The notes under the pieces were generated by a model. That model saw nothing but the letters and a program-made list of their open reading frames with translations. It ran no database searches and was not told the origin of the DNA. A program made the translations under genes and the position numbers. From Owenia fusiformis (taxonomy: Eukaryota > Annelida > Polychaeta > Sabellida > Oweniidae), in the NCBI GenBank assembly GCA_903813345.2, contig CAIIXF020000006.1, positions 14,514,348-14,578,347 of the forward strand: DNA of 64,000 bases, in the 5' to 3' direction. Shown piece by piece: positions 1-13,800 of the stretch. Position 1 is the stretch's first letter, and every line of letters starts with the position of its first letter.

Positions 1-1819
1 GGTGTATTAAGATCCGGTGATGAAGAAGGCATAATGTTATTGGTGTGGACATCTGGGGGTTTTACATCTACATGTATTGGTTGTGTGGGTGGGGCTGGTG
101 GAGACACACTGATGGGTTTTGTCAGGAGGGACCCGAGAGCTGTATTCTGTTGAGAAACTTGAGGTGTGACTGAAAGAAACAATAAAGACTTAAATTCAGC
201 AATGACTTAGAGTGACCTGTAGACCTCAGATACATGGGTACTTATTGTTGGGATTTGTTCAAGTAAACCCATTATTTCAAGGTTCTCACAAGAACTAAGC
301 ATTTCTAAAATACTTTACCATCTTGTAAAACAAGCCAAAAGACTCTTCTCCATCTGATATACAAGAAAACACAAATACTCGCAAGGAAAACCATGCATGT
401 TGAAAAAATTGATTTTACGCTATGCTACATACTTGTATTTCTGGATGGAGGTGGTTTTGCAATGGCGGTGTTTGTGGGCCGACTGGGCTGCTGGGGTAGG
501 GTGTGACCTGCATGAGAGACTTTAGCAGCATGACTTGTAGGACGAGAAGCCTGTGGGGGTTGTGCTTGGTTGTTGGCTTTGCCAGGAGCTGGATCTGCAA
601 TGGAAAAATAACAAATAAGATAATAATTGTAAACATGAATACATTCTTCATATAGCTTAATTTTGAGTGGTCGAAAATACATCTACCTCATTATCTGACT
701 AATAAGGAGCAATTTACACCTAATGAATGCTAGGGCAACACAGGGGCTTGATACAACTTACTTAAAAATGGTTACATATCAAGCATGTAGTTCTTTTCCC
801 ATATATCATGCTATGGTATTCAACTCAGCAGGACAAGTTCAATATTCATCAAAAAATAAGAAATATAAAAAAGAGAATAAATATCAAACTTCAATATTGT
901 TTACCTTCAGCATGTTGCTTTTTTGGAGTAATTTTGAGTGAGAGTTTATTTGTTCCTTCAGGTGATGACACTGTCAGATCTGATTGTCTCGATGTGGCGG
1001 GACTTTTACGTGGCGACCGTGTTGGACTTTTCTGGAAGCAAATAACCAAAGTGTTTCAGACATTCAATGATATTGTCATCAGTTGTTAGTTTATTGTTGG
1101 AAATATGAAGTAATGAAAATGAAATAAATAAAAAAAATCTCAGTAACAAAATGAGTTGGTAGGTTTTCAAATTGATATGTAAAGGCCATATACAATTATT
1201 TTCTGAAGGGTCTATCACAAGTTTTATCCAGTAAAAGTCGAGTTCATTAAAATACACATTTTTATGTAGATTTTAAGGTAGCAGGAGTAGACTAGTTATT
1301 CAACTTATACTAGTAAGTCATCCCACAAAGTCCACCTTAATGTGTAAATGGGAGTTAAGCACAACTGAAATAGTAATTCAAACCTCACAAGAAATCAATT
1401 CTATAAGACATGTCATCTTATCAGTAAAGTGGCAACTGTTTCATTCTACAGAAAGCAATATTTAGATGTTTTGTGACATATTTTGGCCCACTAATGTTAT
1501 GTTATTTGCATGCACAACAATCTTGAGGTTGCTATGATGTCACAATAACCAAGACATAAATAAACCAGAACTATAAATAAGCCCGATATCACTGATCACA
1601 TGGGGGCCAATCTGACTGATCATGTTATTTGTCATTTCATTAACATTAACTCTATGTTGGAAAACCACATGTTCGTAGCTGCTAGTTGAGAGAACCTATT
1701 TCAGTTGTCCTTTAATTTCTGTTTGAAAACATATTTTCAAAACTCAACACACAAGTTTGTTTCTCTGTAGGCTATACTTACATTTTCTGCTGATTTCCTG
1801 AGTTTCTTCTTGGGGGAGT
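1..1819 (-). other. BRD4: BET C-terminal Pro/Ser/Thr-rich exons (incomplete)
   Basis: Four exons (1819-1782, 1031-905, 594-433, 169 to the edge) continue the frame after a 6.9-kb intron. They encode a short basic stretch (SPKKKLRK), then [14 protein letters not shown] with repeated SPxK/R motifs, then a Pro/Gln-rich region. No domain is recognisable, and the terminal P-TEFb-binding motif of BRD4, if present, is outside the window. The 38-bp exon is supported by a good acceptor, a GTAAGT donor and correct phases on both sides. Confidence 0.8.
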
Positions 1820-4800
1820 CTGTAAGACAGATGAATAAATCATCAACCTTATTTCTGAGAAATATATGAGAGTATGTATGCCTTTTTCAATGGAAACATT
1901 TCCACTTCTCTCATGACATACTAGATATGTATGAATATAATCTTTTCATTGAATATACAGCCTCAAAGTTCAGTCATTTTTACATGTGAAATATAACAAG
2001 TAACAATGATTTCAGAACTTTGTCAATCATGTTTGATTCACTGGAACATAAGGTCCGATCTACTGGACAAAAGTTCTTGATACAAGAAGTTTGGTTTTTC
2101 AAGTTTTTACACTCTCGATATATGCAGCTGTCGATAATGGACTGGTCTGGAGCAACAGCTCGACTAGTGCGGTACATCAATTATTCAAAAATCTATAAAA
2201 ATTTGGGGAGCTTTCAAACATTCCAAGATTAAGCTTATATTATGGGTAAGTTACAATCAAAGTGAATGATTGTAAAAGCTCACAATGTGAGCCAATAAGC
2301 TTTGAACCGCAGTAGTCACACTATTGAACCTGACCCATCCACTTTCGGTAGCTGCGTAGGTGTTTAAAGTCTGGTAGTGAACCACAAAGCAAGGCATGAG
2401 TAAAACTACTTATTCCAACTTCTTAAGCATTCTAGATTGGTACTAAAATCCATCAGGTACAGCAATTCAGAGCTCCATTAGTAGAATTTTGGGGCTTGGA
2501 TCTCATTGTACAGAGTGTATACATATTGACAATCAACATATTTAAATTATCATTCATTAGCAGAACTTTGGGGCTTGGATCTCATTGTACAGAGTGTATA
2601 CATATTGACAATCAACATATTTACATTATCATTCATTAGCAGAACTTTGGGCTTGGATCTCATTGTACAGAGTGTATACATATTGACAATCAACATATTT
2701 AAATTATCATTCATTATCAGAACTTTGGGGCTTGGATCTCATTGTACAGAGTGTATACATATTGACAATCAACATATTTACATTATCATTCATTAGCAGA
2801 ACTTTGGGGCTCGGATCTCATTGTACAGAGTGTATACATATTGACAATCAACATATTTACATTATCATTCATTAGCAGAACTTTGGGCTTGGATCTCATT
2901 GTACAGAGTGTATACATATTGACAATCAACATATTTACATTATCATTCATTAGCAGAACTTTGGGCTTGGATCTCATTGTACAGAGTGTATACATATTGA
3001 CAATCAACATATTTACATTATCATTCATTAGCAGAACTTTGGGCTTGGATCTCATTGTACAGAGTGTATACATATTGACAATCAACATATTTACATTATC
3101 ATTCATTAGCAGAACTTTGGGGCTTGGATCTCATTGTACAGAGTGTATACATATTGACAATCAACATATTTACATTATCATTCATTAGCAGAACTTTGGG
3201 GCTTGGATCTCATTGTACAGAGTGTACACATATTGACAATCAACATATTTACATTATCATTCATTATCAGAACTTTGGGGCTTGGATCTCATTGTACAGA
3301 GTGTATACATATTGACAATCAACATATTTACATTATCATTCATTAGCAGAACTTTGGGGCTTGGATCTCATTGTACAGAGTGTATACATATTGACAATCA
3401 ACATATTTACATTATCATTCATTAGCACAACTTTGGGGCTTGGATCTCATTGTACAGAGTGTATACATATTGACAATCAACATATTTAAATTATCATTCA
3501 TTAGCAGAACTTTGGGCTTGGATCTCATTGTACAGAGTGTATACATATTGACAATCAACATATTTACATTATCATTCATTAGCAGAACTTTGGGCTTGGA
3601 TCTCATTGTACAGAGTGTATACATATTGACAATCAACATATTTACATTATCATTCATTAGCAGAACTTTGGGGCTCGGATCTCATTGTACAGAGTGTATA
3701 CATATTGACAATCAACATATTTACATTATCATTCATTAGCAGAACTTTGGGGCTTGGATCTCATTGTACAGAGTGTATACATATTGACAATCAACATATT
3801 TACATTATCATTCATTAGCAGAACTTTGGGGCTTGGATCTCATTGTACAGAGTGTATACATATTGACAATCAACATATTTACATTATCATTCATTAGCAG
3901 AACTTTGGGGCTTGGATCTCATTGTACAGAGTGTATACATATTGACAATCAACATATTTACATTATCATTCATTAGCAGAACTTTGGGGCTTGGATCTCA
4001 TTGTGCAGAGTGTATACATATTGACAATCAACATATTTACATTATCATTCATTAGCAGAACTTTGGGGCTTGGATCTCATTGTGCAGAGTGTATACATAT
4101 TGACAATCAACATATTTAAATTATCATTCATTAGCAGAACTTTGGGGCTTGGATCTCATTGTACAGAGTGTATACATATTGACAATCAACATATTTACAT
4201 TATCATTCATTAGCAGAACTTTGGGGCTTGGATCTCATTGTGCAGAGTGTATACATATTGACAATCAACAAAACTAATTAGAAGAATATTAAGTTTTTAG
4301 ATTTCTTTTATTCATATACATATCTCTACATATAGTGTATACTATACGTCATGCTATATACAAATATACATTAATTTATTTATATTTATTATTTCACAAT
4401 TTATGTATATAACAGTATCAACTATAGAATCTAAATAAATGAGGAAACATCTACAAACTGATGCAACCAACCACCTAGTTCACATCTAGATGCATAGTGT
4501 ATATGGGACAAAGTCAATATAGATATAAAGGAGTACAAAAGTAATGAATTACAAGCAGGTGAGGAGCAGAAGTCAAACATGGCTCATAGAATAAAGATGC
4601 TTCATTGAACTTCAATGTATGGAATTACTCCTTTCTAGGATTATTTTGACAATTAAGATCTCGCCTGTAGAAGATAATGATAGATTTTTAATACTTTCAA
4701 AATCAACCATGGCCGACTGTGTGGATTGAAAATATAAGCCAAGGTTGAAAAACCCTAATTGTCAAAGTTCGACACAAAGGACCCTTACACAAGATTTTCA

Positions 4801-7800
4801 AAGGAACAGACTTGACTTGAAATTCACTACATTTTGGACAACATTGAAACATTGACCTTGTCCCTTAGTGTATGAATGAATATCCAACAGAGTAGCTGCT
4901 GAGTGAAAAAAAACTATATGCCCTAAATAAATACTACATCAACAACAAAACCATGTGAGATTTACATTATCTTTCTGCAATCTCCTCAGTATTTCAATTG
5001 TCAATCCGGTCTCTAGATGAGAATTTGAAACCCGCATTCTAAATTGTAAATGTATTTGCTGCAAATTGCAGCCGTGTTGAGCATTGGGAACTTTGAATGT
5101 CCAGGACAAAATGAGAATTTTGCACCTGAGGCAGAAGACTCTAAACAACAATATGATTTCAAACTGAAATACTTAAATCTCCCAAAACGTCATAATGCAT
5201 TCTAGCAATATAGTTAAGTTGGTTAATTTGGTTTCCAGATAGGATATTTGTCCACTAAATGAAACTATCTAAGCTACACTAATTTTTTACAAAAATCACA
5301 GATTTATTTAAATAGAAAATAATAATAAAATTAATACAATGTATTTTTAAGGTTTTGACTGTTTTACACAAAGACACATAACACGTGTATGTTTGACAAA
5401 CACTTCACATAACAGGAAAAAAAGTCTGTAGATACTTTTATAAATAAGGTGCATTAAGTTGAATAAATTCATCATTAGAAATCAATACCTTCTACAAAAA
5501 CAATTGATTTGTAATCATAACATTGGAAAATATAAATTTCTAATTCAACAATAGATACATGTTATCAAGTAATGTCTGCAAAATTAGTAAATCGAAATTG
5601 ATCATAATTGCATGGTCTACAAGTGTGTTTGTTGACAATGATACATGTCAAGTTGTCTAATCATATAGTATTAAAATTCAGTATACAATTACAGCACTAC
5701 AAAACAATCTAAATTCATTATTTATACAGTTTAAAACAACCCTCATGTTTAAATGTTTATAACAAATTCGGTACATCTCTACAATCTAAAACAATGGAAT
5801 TTAGTATATAAAATAAAACGAAACCTATGTAAATGTTGAAAAATCATAACAACTATATGGAACATAATGTTCCCTGAGATCAAATATTGCAACTAAATAA
5901 AGCGACAGAAACTTGAAGGGAAACCAGGGCAATGTAGTAAAACATACTCAAGGGAGCATGTTAGTATCACTGCCGATGATCGATGCAATGTGCTTAGAAA
6001 TGTTTTTGAAGAATGCATATCAAACAGGCTTATTTTCGAAGCGTGACAACTCAATTTAGTTGAACTAAATATTCACCACAGGTTTTGAGAGCCCACTGAC
6101 AACACATAAGTGAGGATACCTCAATGTAATCCTGCAATTTGCAACTCATTGTTCAACTCCATTGAAGACAGTTGTAAATTCATTGTTTAAATAGCCTTGA
6201 AAATGTACAAAACATTGGTTCCATTACTTCAAACCTGTACATAATATTATTTTTTGGGAACCAGTCATTAGTTATCTGATAGCCTGTTACTTAATTGTGT
6301 AATTGCCACAATATAGACTCCACTGCATCAACATTCACCTGCACTTATGTGAATTAAAGTTCAAAACACTTGCACCATGTTAAATGGATCAAACGGATTC
6401 AAGGTTCATCCTACTGTGTCACACGGGTGCCAAAATCAAGTTTGCTAATCTATGAAGTTTATACAGTGTAAATTGTGGGGCTTTTTAGAACAATGTGAGA
6501 AAGCTTGTGCAGGTATATTGAACTAAGCTCTAGTTGAAATGAACTTCTCACAAATCCAAAGAATAAATACAACATCTTTCATCTAACAATGAACCAATGT
6601 CAATCAGAATATAATTTTGTCAGCATTTTGATTTTTCCTCCTGCATGGTGGATCTGCGTCTGTTATTCAATTAGTTATCTTATGTATTTCATTTGACAGT
6701 TTACAATTGGCTCATGTGTTAAAAGAAATATACTTTCCACAATCCATTCCTCTATGACATAATGGGTAAATTAATGCTTTCTATCAGTAGAAAGTCCTTT
6801 ACTCTAGCAACACCTTCATTGTATCACTCGGAGACAAAGCTTTCTGGTGCCTGGATAAAGACAGGACTTTGCTCTATAATAGTCACTGATGTCCAAATGT
6901 TCCTATTTACAGGAATGATGTTGTCTTATTCCACACAAATAGTCATTAAGTTCAAAATTCTAAGAATACAGGTCAACATTGTCAAGCCAGCCAATGATCT
7001 TCAGAGTGGACGTGCATGTGAGATGTTACAGTCCAGGCATAAAACTGTATATGAAGTGCTAGGCAGGCGGGTGGGTGGGGTCTGCTAGAGCCTATCCTTT
7101 GAGTGAACACTTAGTACAAGAGCTAGATCACCCCTCACGGCAGAACATAACAGCACGCTGAAGACAGTACAACTACCATCTATGCTCTATTTACCCCTTA
7201 CTGGAAAAAATAAATGGCCACGGTTATTCAGCAACTAAATCTAGCTGTTTACAGGTGGTACTGAAGTTGGTATGATGAAAGTATCATGTGCACAATATCA
7301 GTCAATTTGGAATCCCGAATCGAACAACTAAATAACTGAGGCATATTACAGTATTGCTAATGAGAATAAGGTAAAGAAGTTTCAACCAAAAGATGGGTTA
7401 TTTTTCACAAGCCAATACAACCTACTACAATTGATAGAATTTCAATCTCAACAAAATGTTTATTGACTATAATGATATTGTGTACACGCTACAAGATAAT
7501 TTATCCAACTCCAGTTGTGGCAAATCACGCTCTATTTGCCCTTATACTGTATAAAAAGCTTTCTGGTCAAAATCTGAACAAAGTGTTTGAATGGAACAGT
7601 GAATTGAAAAATAATCTATACAGTAGGGTAATCAGCGTAACTTTCAAAAGAATTGTGATGCCGTGAATGTTGTACTACTTAAATGGACACCTAACTGAAT
7701 TAAATTGAAGCACCACAATTCTAATCCTTCTTCTCCTCCACCTATACCAATGAGCCATCAATAACTGTAACCAACATTTATATCCAATCAATCAACATCA

Positions 7801-10800
7801 AAAGAATAATTCATTACCTAGATAACATCGAGATTTGACACATTGCTGTTCAACACTCCTGCTATCTTGGTTTAATTAAACTGATGCAACTGAATATCAA
7901 GATTCCCTGTGTAAAAGGTAATCCATCTTTCATGTAGTTTCATGATCTCTTGGATATTAAACAGCTGATGTATTGATGAGCCAATGGCTGCTAGATTTAG
8001 CCGCTGAGTGCATGTGTGACAACAACCTTAGGCCTTGTAATGTAGATATACTCCTTTAACCACCCACTCTTCTCTGCCAGAAAACTACATTGATTTATCC
8101 AGCTCCGCTACTGTTTATTAAGAACCTGCGTTGACTGTTGGAAGTCTCCGATGTGACGGGACAGCATGCACCACTTTAGTAACTACGTAGATGGCTTATA
8201 CACTGGACTCCAGTGCAAACACCCACTTACATCCAGTAAGACATTGGGATTATACTCTGATGTATTGAGATATATATTAGGAACCTCTACAATGCAAGGC
8301 TCCTGCTATGTATGTATACACTCTGCACTCTGGCTCTGCATGGTTGGTTGCTACCTCACATTATTACCCTGCATGGTGAGCCAGAAGGCATAACACCATG
8401 TATTCAATAATTATACCTAGAACTCAACTCAGACTGGGTGTACTCATTGATTTCATCTCTTACTTGATATAATGTGAAGTAGCACACAACTGCAGCTCTA
8501 ACTTAAGAGAGGAGAAGAGAGGACTATTGCTTCATTACCATGGATACAGGGAATTCAAGATCAACTCTGACACTACCATTTTTTCAAATCACTCAAATTT
8601 AAAATCATAATTCAAACTAGAAAATAGGACATGAAATAACTTTATAAAATATAACTCAAACTCATGAAAGAATATAGAAGGTTCACCTACCTGCTTCTGA
8701 GTCGCTTGTGTCGGATGAACTTGATGAGTCACTGTCGCTACTGGTGTCACTGTCTGATGAACTACTGCTACTTTCACTTAACCTACTAGGTCCACCTACC
8801 ACATCTACATGTGAACTCTCTCCTGCAACACATAATAAGTTGTACTGATATATAACTTTTAATAATAACCTTTTTAGATAAATAAATACCATGTAAATGG
8901 TATTTTTGCCTCTCATACTGGGTACGGTTAAACTTGGTTTCTCTTATTTCAGGAGAACCTGTGTAAGTTGAACACCCTTAGTACCACAAAGTATTCCACT
9001 TGCTAGGTGGTCCACTTACAGAGGTTCATCACTATGGAGTCAATGGGGCCCAGGACTTTTAAATACCCATTCCACTTGTGAGGTTAGCTTAGCACTTAGC
9101 ATGCACAATGAAATTTTTTTTTACTTTCTGCAAGTTTCTTCACAGTTCAAATCTATCACAGAAAATGGAATTCAAAATTATCCTCACCCTTTTTAGATTT
9201 TTTATTACTGGTAGGAGCTGGTGTATTGCCAAGTTGACCCTGCACATCTTGTAACCTACGTTCCAACTCCTGCTTTTTCTCTTTATTTGCCTCTTCCCGT
9301 GATTTGCCAGCTTTTTTAGCTGCAAAGGAAGACAACAATTATTGAATGAAATATATCTTGAGAAGTATCTAAATGGCAATTCTTGTCCAAAATGAACTGA
9401 AAGATATTTGCAGACTTGTTAATGCATAATTCAGAGAAGCATTATGATCAATGATCATACATGCCTACCAGAAAAGCTCTAGTGTGCAGATGACTCATGT
9501 AAGCTACCGTTACAGAATGTGAAAAATTTTACTGAAAATTGAAGGCAAAACGGGATTTAAAAAGGATTTTACTTACTATAAGGTTTTCTAGGCTTTTTCT
9601 TTAAACACTGCATTACATAAGACTCAAGTTCTCTCAGGGTGGAAGGTTTGAGCGTCTCAAAGTCTATTTCAATCTCATCTGGGTTAGAGTCCCGTAGACT
9701 AGGCTCCCGGGACTGGATTATGTGGACAACACGGCCAAGTTTGTCACCTGTAAATCAATCAACAACATCCCACTTAACCTTCATGTTTTGCATCAGAAAA
9801 CAATTAGTGACAAACTTTTTACCGAGGTTTAAAACGATCAAAGAAGCATAATGACCTCACAAGCTGGCCAGAGAAACCACTGATATTCATTAAGATGGCC
9901 CACATGATGTAGGCTATATTATTCAGGGATTTCATTTGCAGCAGGCGATTTTCACCGGTTGTTTTTGGGGACTTTTCAACATTTCCATGTTAAATTTATG
10001 ATCTCCATTAATTTGGCTGTTGTTTTCATTTATTTAGCCTGCTGTGAGAAATTCTAGTGAAACCCCTGTTATTACAAAATATAGCATTCAATGTACGCTA
10101 TCTTGACATCTTGCACAAATCCGGGTAATATCAGTATAACAGGTCAACCAAGCTTTCATACCTGGTAATTTATTAATATCAAGGCTAAGTTGACGTTTCT
10201 CATCATATGTCATAGGCTTTGCACTATCCTCATCATCACTGTCAAATGTTGGCACTAATGCCCCGGCTTTGCTCTTTTTGAGAGATTTATTAGAGTTCAC
10301 ACGTGGCTTTTTAGCACCCGTCGATGGGGTTTTAGGAGTCTTTCCTTGTTTTTTAACACTGGAAGATTTGGTTGGTTTCACTTCTGCTATAGGGGTTGAA
10401 AGTGGCATAGGTGTATTAAGCGGAGTCCCAGCCATTTCTAATTTTTTCTCCTTTTTCTCTTTCTTTTTTTTCTTTTTTATTTTTGCTCGTTCACTCTTTT
10501 CTTTCACTTTTTGTAAATGTTCTTGGGTAAGTTTTCCTAGCTGATCTTGCACTTCTTTTAGCTGAAAGCAAATTATGAATGCATTAACCAAAAGGCTCTC
10601 ATTTGCATATACTGTATACAGCAATATATTATGCACCAATGGATAAATAGAGATGAGACCAAAGTAATAAGACAAGGCATTTACATGCAAAATATCGCCA
10701 CCTGCCATTTGTTACAGACGTCATCCACCAACTGCTGCACACCATCCACAAATAGCTGGAGACAAACAATTTGTCATCATAGCATTCTGGGTTGATGGCA

Positions 10801-13800
10801 CTTACTTGTTTTTGTAGCTCAGACAGTTTCTCTTCCCTCTCTGCCTCACTGTCTTCCTCTTCTTCAGAGCTACTGCTCTCAGAACTTGACTCGTCACCAA
10901 GTTCTAAAGGTTCCAGGGGCTCATCAGGAAGTTTAGCGTATTTCATTTCAAATACATCCTGGAATAACAAGAGTTATTTTAGAATGTGGTCAGTTCAGAA
11001 CAAAAGAAGACTAGACTTCAAAATAAATTTGTACAATAAACAAAATGCTTCATTGGCAGTACTCTGTGCTCATGCTTATGAAAACAAGATTGAAACAGTT
11101 AAAGGAGTGCCATGTACACTGTTAATTGCAAAAGCACCAATTTAAATATCAGACGCCATAAAGATCACACTAGCTCACCAGAGAAACTCTGGTGTGCAGT
11201 CAGATGACACGCATGATGTAAGGTATCATCATATATGTAAGAATGTTGCAACAGAAGTACAAGATGTCCATTAAGTCTCAACCTCCGATCACGGGGCTTC
11301 AAAAGTCAGAATATATTCTTTCTCTTTACCCCCTGCAATAAGCAGTTAGCATTTCCCCGATTAAGAACTTGCAATCTGATGGATCAAGTGATTCAGTTTA
11401 ATCGGGCGCTTCCAAATTGGTTATAGCAGGGGGGGAATAAGGAGGTATGGATTCTGGATACCTGCTTAGGAGGACGATTAAGTCTCTACATCATATACAG
11501 ACTTTGTATAGAGACTTTGTGGACACCCTGTATAATGTTAAGCTAGAGCGTGAGCTATCTTTCAAATGCATTTACTTTTTGGGATTACAACATGCAGGCT
11601 GATCTAAGGAAAACCCAAAATTACCTGTAATTTTTTTGCCATGTTGACTACATCACTGCCAGCAGGATTGTATCTGTAGCAATTTGAGAATATTAACCGC
11701 ACATCTTCTGCAAACTGGGCAGCATTGGCATATTGCCGATTCTCCATTTTGCTCTGCAAAAACACATTCCGCCTTAAGAATGCTACTCTCTCAATCATAT
11801 TAAAAATCGCTATAAAATACACATTGAAATGTTGGAATGTAATGTTGCCAAGTCATGAAACAGTCCATCATAAGAAACAATGACTGGGATTACCTTGGCT
11901 ATATTATGTCACCTCCACTGATTAGGACTGCTATTATTGCAAATGCTAAGGCCCATGCCCGGGAGGTACATTCATATGCTCATTCTCACTTAGTATTGCA
12001 TGTTATCAGGAAAATAAGATAACTGATGATTAACTTTGTATTCATCAAGTCAATGTTGAAGTTACCTACTTTGACAGAGTTTAGGTCCATGGGCTTTTTT
12101 ATTATATCATAGTAATCATGCAGGTTCATAGCCTCAGCATCCACGGGCTTGTAGAATGGCCAAGCATATGTCTATAAATGGAGAGAAAACATACATTTAT
12201 GATTTGAACAACACCATGATCAATATCTTATCTGACTTCATTTTCATGACATTAAATGAATTAAACATCGTTTAATGCACGTTTAGAAACAGTGCACTGT
12301 TAGACATGTTTGACAAGGATTAGTTTACGAATCTTTGTATTTGTGTTGTGCAAATGTGTATGAAAGAGGAATTAAATTTTACTCACTGCATGCTTCTTGG
12401 CGAACATTTCCTTGGTAAGATTGCTACAATACTTGAGTTGTTCACTAAGTCGGCCTTTCTTGTTTTTGGTACTATGCTGGGCCTAAATGAAAATAATGAG
12501 GTTATTCCATCATTTGTGAAATAGTGATGAATGAGACTGAATATGACAATAATAATATATCAGAGAAGCATAATGATCACACTAGCTCACCAGAGAAACT
12601 CTGGCGTGCAGTCAGATGACACGCATGATGTAGGCTATCATCATATAATACGGGCTCAATACAAGCTAATACAAGTCAATTTAACAGATTCTTAACTTAA
12701 TACAATTAACACTAACATTACTCCCCCACTGACCAACCATACTATAATGGGTGGGTATTCATTTGTACAGATAAAAGTAATTAAATTGTGAACTTACAAT
12801 ACCCACCTGTTCGTCTACAAGGTCCTTTTTAGGCTTTTTTATCTGTCGGTTACTTTCTCGACGCATTGGGGTTATTTTTGCTGCAACTTTAGGGGTACCA
12901 CTTGGTTCAAACAGGGGGTCAAACGGACTAGTAGGAAGTAATGTGTGGGTTGTTGTATCTGCTTTCCGTTTTACACCTTTTTTAGCCTACAATCACAACA
13001 AGTAAGAAGATTAAGGATTAAGGAAAATGTTACAACTTATTCAAATTTTGACAATACTCAACCCCCTTTGAGATGAAAAGTCCCCACTTGAGATAAAAAA
13101 AAATACTGTTTAAGACATTAGAATATGATGTTGCTAAATCATCTACCATAAATAAGAAGTGACTGGGGTTACCATTGCTATTTTATGTCACCTTCACCGA
13201 TAAGAGATGTTATAACTTATCATATGTAGTCAAATGAACACTGGCCTACATTGTTTTGAAAATGATATGCATTTAATAAATCTGTTTCGCAAGAACTAGA
13301 ATATTAATTCAAATCTCTGTTGAAAACAACAAAAAAAAAATGTTCTAAAAATAATGGAAAACTTAATTCATTGAGAAAACTTTCTGTATAAATGTATGAA
13401 ACCCAAGAGAACACATTTTTGTTCAAATTGCAACACCAGCCCCCATCTTTGTACAGAACTCACCGATGAAACTATCAAATGAGAGCAAGAGCCGAAGACC
13501 CTTTTTGGACACCCTGCTAGACTGTGTGAATTTTGACCACACTATCACACGTATGATGCAACAATTATTGACATCTCAGCCCAAAATAATGTATAATCCT
13601 ATATTGTCGAGCAGGTTGAACATGAATAAGATAAAATCTTACTTTTGTGATGGGGGTTATAGGGGGAAGTCCAACAGGAGGTGAGGCTATGATTGGAGGA
13701 GCTGCTGCGGGTGGGGCTGTGGGCGGGGCTGCTACAGGTGGGGCCGTTACCACTGCTGCAGGAGGTGGTACATTGGAATCTCCACCAGCAGAGGGGGCCA

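Larger units (their letters stand above)
8691..10958 (-). other. BRD4: BET acidic/Lys-rich segment, ET domain and Ser/Asp tract
   Basis: Exon 10958-10806 closes BD2 ([14 protein letters not shown]) and then turns into an acidic run of Ser and Glu, a likely kinase-substrate region. Exon 10561-10162 holds a lysine-rich block ([14 protein letters not shown]) and the start of the extraterminal domain ([19 protein letters not shown]). Exon 9747-9577 completes the ET domain, with [20 protein letters not shown] and [15 protein letters not shown], about residues 674-748. Exon 9319-9188 adds a charged helix ([20 protein letters not shown]) that follows ET in BET proteins. Exon 8822-8691 is a Ser/Asp-rich tract. 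The ET domain is the docking site for NSD3, JMJD6 and similar partners in other animals. Confidence 0.92.

Noticed and set aside
2575-3739. Repetitive reading frames of 63-115 codons on both strands of the minisatellite
   Set aside because: They follow from a 78-bp repeat unit divisible by three and lie wholly inside a BET intron; no start context or family similarity.
2490-4275. CRISPR-like appearance of regularly repeated units
   Set aside because: There are no unique spacers, the units are contiguous and the genome is eukaryotic; it is a minisatellite.
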